A DNA stretch of 64,000 nucleotides, from the NCBI RefSeq assembly GCF_011516635.5, contig NZ_CP096255.1, positions 7,748,501-7,812,500 on the forward strand, read 5' to 3'. The notes beneath the pieces were generated by a model. That model searched no databases and was not told the DNA's origin. It saw only the letters and a program-made list of their open reading frames with translations. Every line of letters starts with the position of its first letter. Positions within the stretch are counted from its first letter, which is position 1. Shown here piece by piece: positions 60,498 through 64,000 of this stretch. This DNA comes from Bradyrhizobium barranii subsp. apii. GTDB lineage: Bacteria; Pseudomonadota; Alphaproteobacteria; Rhizobiales; Xanthobacteraceae. The position numbers and the translations under genes are program-made.

Positions 60498-60569
60498 TGA
60501 GCGTTGCTCACAGATGGTTTGTAGCAGAGACCTTGAACATCGTTCAATAAATATTTGAGCGTCGCTCAA
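60498..60569. promoter_or_regulatory. Three TetR-type palindromes (TTGAGC-N3-GCTCAA family)
   Basis: TGAGC-GTT-GCTCA at 60498-60510, TTGAAC-ATC-GTTCAA at 60533-60547, and TTGAGC-GTC-GCTCAA at 60555-60569. Centres are at 60504, 60540 and 60562. All are near-identical and lie in the 103-bp gap between the PspA-like and TetR genes, so binding of the regulator to both promoters is probable. Confidence 0.75.
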
Positions 60570-60584
60570 GAATTTGATTAAAAA

Positions 60585-61193
60585 ATGACTAAAGCCTTGG
60601 AACGTCGAGAGAAATTGCGGGCCGACCTGATCCAGGCGGCCGAGCGGATGATCGCTGAGCGCGGGTTGGCGGGTCTCAAAACCCGCGATCTCGCCCGCGC
60701 GATCGGCTGCGCCAATGGCGCGGTCTACAATCTCGTCGCCGACGTGGACGAGTTGGTCCTGCGCGTCGGCTCGCGCACGTTACTCCGGCTCGACAAGGTG
60801 CTCAGCGCGGCGGTGAGCGCGGGCAATCCGTCGCCGCAGGAGACGCTGGTCCGCATCGCGATCGCCTATTGCGATTTCGCCGCAGAAAATCTCGAGCTCT
60901 GGCGCGCAATGTTCGAGCATCGCATGGCGCCCGGCAAGGAAGTCCCCGACTGGTCCGTCGACGACCAGTTGCAGCTGTTCCGCCACATCTACGCGCCACT
61001 GGCAGCGTTGTTTCCAGACAGAGGGACAGAGGAGCTCGGCATCACCGCGCGCAGCCTGTTCTCGGCCGTGCATGGCATGGTGGCGCTGGGGCTCGAGCAG
61101 AGGCTGGTCGCCGTGCCGCTGCCGGCGCTGCGGAAGGAAATTGCGGGCCTGGTGCGGGCGATGATCGACGGCTTGATCGCGCGAGCGGCGTAG
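60585..61193 (+). CDS. TetR/AcrR-family transcriptional regulator
   Basis: A 202-residue TetR protein. HTH: KLRADLIQAAERMIAERGLAGLKTRDLARAIGCANGAVYNLV, with GAVYNLVADVDELV in the recognition-helix position usually GxLYxHFxxKxxL. The ligand domain holds a C-terminal TetR_C-type stretch (FDFAAENLELWRAMFEHR-like) with hydrophobic helices. It is divergent from the PspA/YiaA-like operon, and its own ATG begins 15 bp after the third palindrome. It is likely to repress both itself and the operon until an unknown ligand binds. Confidence 0.92.
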   Translation: MTKALERREKLRADLIQAAERMIAERGLAGLKTRDLARAIGCANGAVYNLVADVDELVLRVGSRTLLRLDKVLSAAVSAGNPSPQETLVRIAIAYCDFAAENLELWRAMFEHRMAPGKEVPDWSVDDQLQLFRHIYAPLAALFPDRGTEELGITARSLFSAVHGMVALGLEQRLVAVPLPALRKEIAGLVRAMIDGLIARAA

Positions 61194-61307
61194 AAGCCGG
61201 GAGAGCGCAGCAAGACTGGCGGCGACGCCTGATTAAAATTTCGCCTGTCGCATCGCTGGCAGCACGCTTAGCTTTCGCCGCGTCTCGTCCTCTCTCCGGA
61301 GTCTCCC

Positions 61308-62762
61308 ATGCCCCTCCTCATCCGCGGCGGCACCGTCGTCAATCATGATCATTCTCGCCGTGCGGACGTGCTGATCGACGGCGAGACCATCGTCGCGATC
61401 GGAACATCGCTCGATGCACCGACGGGCGCGGAGATCGTCGATGCCGGCGGCGCCTATGTCATCCCGGGCGGGATCGATCCGCACACCCATCTCGACATGC
61501 CGTTCATGGGCACGGTGACCGCCGACGATTTCGAATCCGGGACGAAGGCGGCGCTGACCGGCGGCACCACCATGGTGGTGGATTTCTGCCTGCCCGATCC
61601 CGGCCAGTCGATGCTCGCGGCCTATCAGGAGTGGCGGCACAAATCCGAGAAGGCGGCGACCGACTACGGCTTCCACATGGCGGTGACGTCGTGGTCGAAG
61701 CAGATCTATGACGAGATGGAGACCGTGGTCAAAACCTACGGCATCAACACCTTCAAGCACTTCATGGCCTACAAGGGCGCGCTGATGGTGAACGACGACG
61801 AACTCTACAACTCGTTCGCGCGTTGCGCCCATCTCGGCGCCATGCCTGTTGTCCATGCGGAAAACGGCGACGTCGTCGCCTTGATGCAGGAAGCGCTGAT
61901 CGCGCGCGGAGTCACCGGTCCCGAGGGCCACGCCTATTCACGACCGCCGGAGGTCGAGGGCGAAGCCACCAACCGCGCCATCATGATCGCCGACATGACG
62001 GGCACGCCGGTCTATATCGTGCACACGAGCTGCCGCGAAGCGCATGAGGCGATTGCCCGCGCACGGGCTGCTGGGAAACGCGTCTATGGCGAGCCGCTGA
62101 TCCAGCATCTGCTGCTGGATGCCGGCGAGTACCAGAACAGGGATTGGGATCATTCCGCGCAGCGCGTGATGTCGCCGCCGTTCCGCGACAGATCGCATCA
62201 GGACAGTCTTTGGGCCGGCCTGCAATCAGGCTCGCTCCAGGTAGTCGCCACCGACCATTGCGCCTTCACCACGGAGCAGAAGCGGTTCGGGCTCGGCGAT
62301 TTCAGGAAGATCCCGAACGGCACCGGCGGCCTCGAAGATCGGCTCGCACTGTTGTGGACCGCGGGCGTCGCCACGGGACGGCTTACGAAGGAAGAATTCG
62401 TCGCGGTGACCTCGGCGAACATCGCGCGCATCCTCAACATCTACCCGCGCAAGGGCGCCGTCGCCGTCGGTTCGGATGCCGATGTCGTGGTGTGGGACCC
62501 CAGGGCGAGCAAGACCATCAGCGCGAAGCGGCAGATGAGCCGGATCGATTACAACGTGTTCGAAGGCTTTGCCTGCACCGGCGGACCCGCCGCGACGCTC
62601 TCGCGTGGCCGCGTCGTCTGGAAGGCTGGCGATCTGCGCGCCGAGGCCGGCGACGGCCACTACATCGAACGTCCGGCGTTCTCGCCGGTGCACGTCGCCA
62701 ACTCGACGTGGAAGCAACTGACCGCCCCGCGCGCGGTCACACGCGGAGCGGTCACGCCGTAG
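61308..62762 (+). CDS. Dihydropyrimidinase/D-hydantoinase
   Basis: A 484-residue cyclic amidohydrolase. Metal ligands: His-x-His in IDPHTHLDMPF, the carboxylated Lys in FKHFMAYKGAL, VVHAENGD, IVHTSCREAHEA and the catalytic Asp in VATDHCAFTTEQK. The Y-x-x-G segment of the stereochemistry loop and SRIDYNVFEGF fit the bacterial hydantoinase/dihydropyrimidinase group. It opens the rings of dihydrouracil or 5-substituted hydantoins. It is full length with a C-terminal ~25-residue extension. No carbamoylase or reductase gene is nearby. It lies downstream of TetR after a 114-bp gap, probably as an independent gene. Confidence 0.93.
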   Translation: MPLLIRGGTVVNHDHSRRADVLIDGETIVAIGTSLDAPTGAEIVDAGGAYVIPGGIDPHTHLDMPFMGTVTADDFESGTKAALTGGTTMVVDFCLPDPGQSMLAAYQEWRHKSEKAATDYGFHMAVTSWSKQIYDEMETVVKTYGINTFKHFMAYKGALMVNDDELYNSFARCAHLGAMPVVHAENGDVVALMQEALIARGVTGPEGHAYSRPPEVEGEATNRAIMIADMTGTPVYIVHTSCREAHEAIARARAAGKRVYGEPLIQHLLLDAGEYQNRDWDHSAQRVMSPPFRDRSHQDSLWAGLQSGSLQVVATDHCAFTTEQKRFGLGDFRKIPNGTGGLEDRLALLWTAGVATGRLTKEEFVAVTSANIARILNIYPRKGAVAVGSDADVVVWDPRASKTISAKRQMSRIDYNVFEGFACTGGPAATLSRGRVVWKAGDLRAEAGDGHYIERPAFSPVHVANSTWKQLTAPRAVTRGAVTP

Positions 62763-62769
62763 GGTTACC

Positions 62770-63519
62770 TCAAACCTGCGTAATACCGCCATCGGCCGCG
62801 AGATCGATGCCCGTGCTGTAGCTGCTGTCGTCCGAGGCCAGAAATAAAATGGCGGAGGCCATTTCCTCCGGGCGACCAATCCGACCTAGCGGGGTAATCG
62901 AAGCGAAGAACGCGCGGGCACCTTCGGCCTCCTCAGAGGTCTTGAACTGGCCGTCGATGATCGGCGTATCGATGGCGCCCGGTGACAACGTGTTCACGCG
63001 GATGCCGCGATCCTTCAGCTCCATCGCCCAGGTCCGTGAGAATGAGCGCAGCGCGGCCTTAGTCGCGGCGTAGGTGCCGTGCTCGGGAAGGCCTTTCAGG
63101 TGCAGGCCAGACGACACCAGCACGATCGAGCCACCCTTGCGCATCAGCGGCAGCGCCTTCTGTACCGTGAAATAGGCACCACGCGCATTGATACCGAATG
63201 TCGTGTCGAAATGCGCCGGAGTAACGTCCACCGTGAGCTTGCGCTCGACGAACGCGGCACTGGCGACGATGATATCGAGCGCACCCTTTTCATCCTTCAC
63301 CCGGGCGTAGAGCAGGTCGAGATCGTCAAGATTGGCGACGTCGGCCTGGATCGCGGAGACATTGCGCCCGATCTCGGCCTTGGCCTTGTCGAGCTCGCCC
63401 TGACGCCGTCCAACGATGAAAACATAAGCGCCTTCGGTCACAAAGGTCTTCGCTGCAGCGAGACCGATACCACTGGAGCCGCCAGTGATGATGGCAATCT
63501 TTCCTTCGAGCTTTGACAT
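62770..63519 (-). CDS. SDR-family oxidoreductase
   Basis: A 249-residue classical SDR. ITGGSSGIGLAAAKTF (NAD(P) site), the NNAG position reads ASAA (IIVASAAFVERK), the Ser is in VLVSSGLHL, and the YxxxK motif is YAATK. It ends with SSYSTGIDLAADGG in the usual place. NNAG changes are seen in some family members and do not abolish the fold. It converges on the hydantoinase gene with a 7-bp gap. The promoter region upstream carries a 10-bp perfect hairpin. The substrate is unknown. Confidence 0.9.
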   Translation of the reverse strand: MSKLEGKIAIITGGSSGIGLAAAKTFVTEGAYVFIVGRRQGELDKAKAEIGRNVSAIQADVANLDDLDLLYARVKDEKGALDIIVASAAFVERKLTVDVTPAHFDTTFGINARGAYFTVQKALPLMRKGGSIVLVSSGLHLKGLPEHGTYAATKAALRSFSRTWAMELKDRGIRVNTLSPGAIDTPIIDGQFKTSEEAEGARAFFASITPLGRIGRPEEMASAILFLASDDSSYSTGIDLAADGGITQV

Positions 63520-63538
63520 GACACCGTCCTTTGGTTTG

Positions 63539-63569
63539 GGCGTGCGCGGGCGTTCGGCACGCGCACGCC
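63539..63569. terminator. Hairpin upstream of the SDR gene
   Basis: Perfect 10-bp arms GGCGTGCGCG (63539-63548) and CGCGCACGCC (63560-63569), loop of 11. It is 20 bp in front of the SDR start on the minus strand. It may be the 3' end of the peroxiredoxin transcript or act on the SDR leader. Confidence 0.45.
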
Positions 63570-63594
63570 GTTGACCATTTGAGGGAGAGAGATT

Positions 63595-63614
63595 GGCCGG
63601 CCCGTGAGCCGGCC
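63595..63614. terminator. Stem-loop after the peroxiredoxin gene
   Basis: Arms GGCCGGC (63595-63601) and GCCGGCC (63608-63614) with a 6-nt loop, 10 bp beyond the stop on the minus strand, followed there by AATCTCTCTC. It is a candidate terminator with a weak U-tract. Confidence 0.5.
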
Positions 63615-63623
63615 GGTTCTTGA

Positions 63624-64000
63624 TCAGGCCGCCTTGCCGGCCCGCAACCGGTCGAGCACCGGCAACAGTTCGGACGGATCGGGGCGATGCGTGTAGTCCG
63701 GGTTCACCTCCGCATAGGCGATGATGCCGTCGCGGCCGATGACGTAGCGCGCGGGCATCGGCAGCACCCAGGCCGGATTGTCGTTGAACGTCGGCAGGTC
63801 GTTCTTGAAGGACTTGTAGAGCGCGACGAGGTCGGCCGGCAGCGCGAAGCGGATGCCGAAGGCGTCGGCGAGGCCGCTCGCGACGTCGCTCAGGATCGGG
63901 AACGACAGCTTGTTCTCGCGCTCCGACTTGCGGCTGTTCGGCGCGGTCTGCGGCGAGATCGCAACGAGGCTCGCACCGCGCGCGGCGATCTCCGGCAGCG
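63624..64000 (-). CDS. Peroxiredoxin (AhpC/TSA-like), 5' end outside window
   Basis: The last ~125 residues of a thioredoxin-fold peroxiredoxin. Reading on the minus strand gives LPEIAARGASLVAISPQT, SERENKLSFPILSD, GLADAFGIRFALP, then WVLPMPARYVIGRDGIIAYAEVNPDYTHRPDP and a C terminus with LLPVLDRLRAGKAA. The ISPQ...FPILSD and Y-x-I-x-x-D-G-x-I features belong to AhpC/TSA. The peroxidatic Cys lies outside the window, so catalytic status cannot be checked. It ends at 63624 (TGA). It is on the same strand as the SDR, upstream of it, with two hairpins in between. Confidence 0.82.
   Translation of the reverse strand, partial: LPEIAARGASLVAISPQTAPNSRKSERENKLSFPILSDVASGLADAFGIRFALPADLVALYKSFKNDLPTFNDNPAWVLPMPARYVIGRDGIIAYAEVNPDYTHRPDPSELLPVLDRLRAGKAA

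Overview
The window is high-GC, gene-dense alphaproteobacterial chromosome. Gene content (Bug-type solute receptors, LLM flavin monooxygenases, amidohydrolase-2 enzymes, a 2TM adenylate cyclase, a fused indolepyruvate ferredoxin oxidoreductase) and many families of dispersed intergenic palindromes point to Bradyrhizobium or a close relative in the Nitrobacteraceae. I saw no rRNA, tRNA or CRISPR array. The window cuts a haloacid dehalogenase gene at its left edge and a peroxiredoxin gene at its right edge.

Layout. 1-4.1 kb: dehalogenase, YbaK-type deacylase, adenylate cyclase, a small secreted Cys protein, a Bug receptor and a small hypothetical. 4.07-4.83 kb: a REP-associated tyrosine transposase (RAYT) between two direct copies of a REP pair; three more REP pairs lie at 30.4, 36.1 and 40.8 kb. 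4.8-8.1 kb: a broken LysR regulator divergent from a short-chain dehydrogenase, pirin and WrbA, a likely electrophile/quinone-stress group; the dehydrogenase has lost its catalytic Tyr. 8.4-10.5 kb: a frame-broken PCMT-like methyltransferase, an Lrp regulator and a small hydrolase. 10.5-22.2 kb: a polysaccharide cluster with a FemAB/CelD-like acyltransferase, a Wzy/WaaL-type membrane protein, four glycosyltransferases, a methyltransferase, a Wzc-like co-polymerase with an altered Walker A motif, and GalE. 22.7-26.8 kb: a 1371-residue c-di-GMP protein with five GAF repeats. 27.1-30.4 kb: an apparent catabolic operon of Ldh2-type dehydrogenase (frame-broken), LLM monooxygenase and FAH-family hydrolase. 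30.5-36.1 kb: an Lrp regulator (frame-broken) divergent from indolepyruvate oxidoreductase and an amidase. 36.3-40.7 kb: LysR divergent from an EmrAB-like efflux pair and an AhpD-like protein. 40.9-46.6 kb: a glutamate/aspartate-type ABC importer with a D-amino-acid transaminase and an M20 peptidase. 46.9-56.1 kb: a second LLM monooxygenase behind an ordered palindrome array, a benzoylformate-decarboxylase-like enzyme, TfoX-N and GFA proteins, an Old Yellow Enzyme, an IS5-family element, an aldehyde dehydrogenase and an SDR. 56.2-59.2 kb: a zinc ribbon protein, a Rieske ferredoxin and two amidohydrolases. 59.5-61.2 kb: YiaA-like and PspA-like genes divergent from a TetR regulator across three operator-like palindromes. 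61.3-64 kb: a hydantoinase, an SDR and the peroxiredoxin.

The clearest oddities are the RAYT/REP composite, the altered Wzc-like ATPase, the double lesion in the first LysR beside a Tyr-to-Cys dehydrogenase, the five-GAF sensor, the CTTGGC/GCCAAG array before the second LLM gene, and the TetR-PspA operator region. Three genes (8.4, 27.1 and 30.5 kb) each become full length if one missing base is restored, so draft-sequence error must be excluded before calling them pseudogenes. I found no system here that I can confidently call wholly new.
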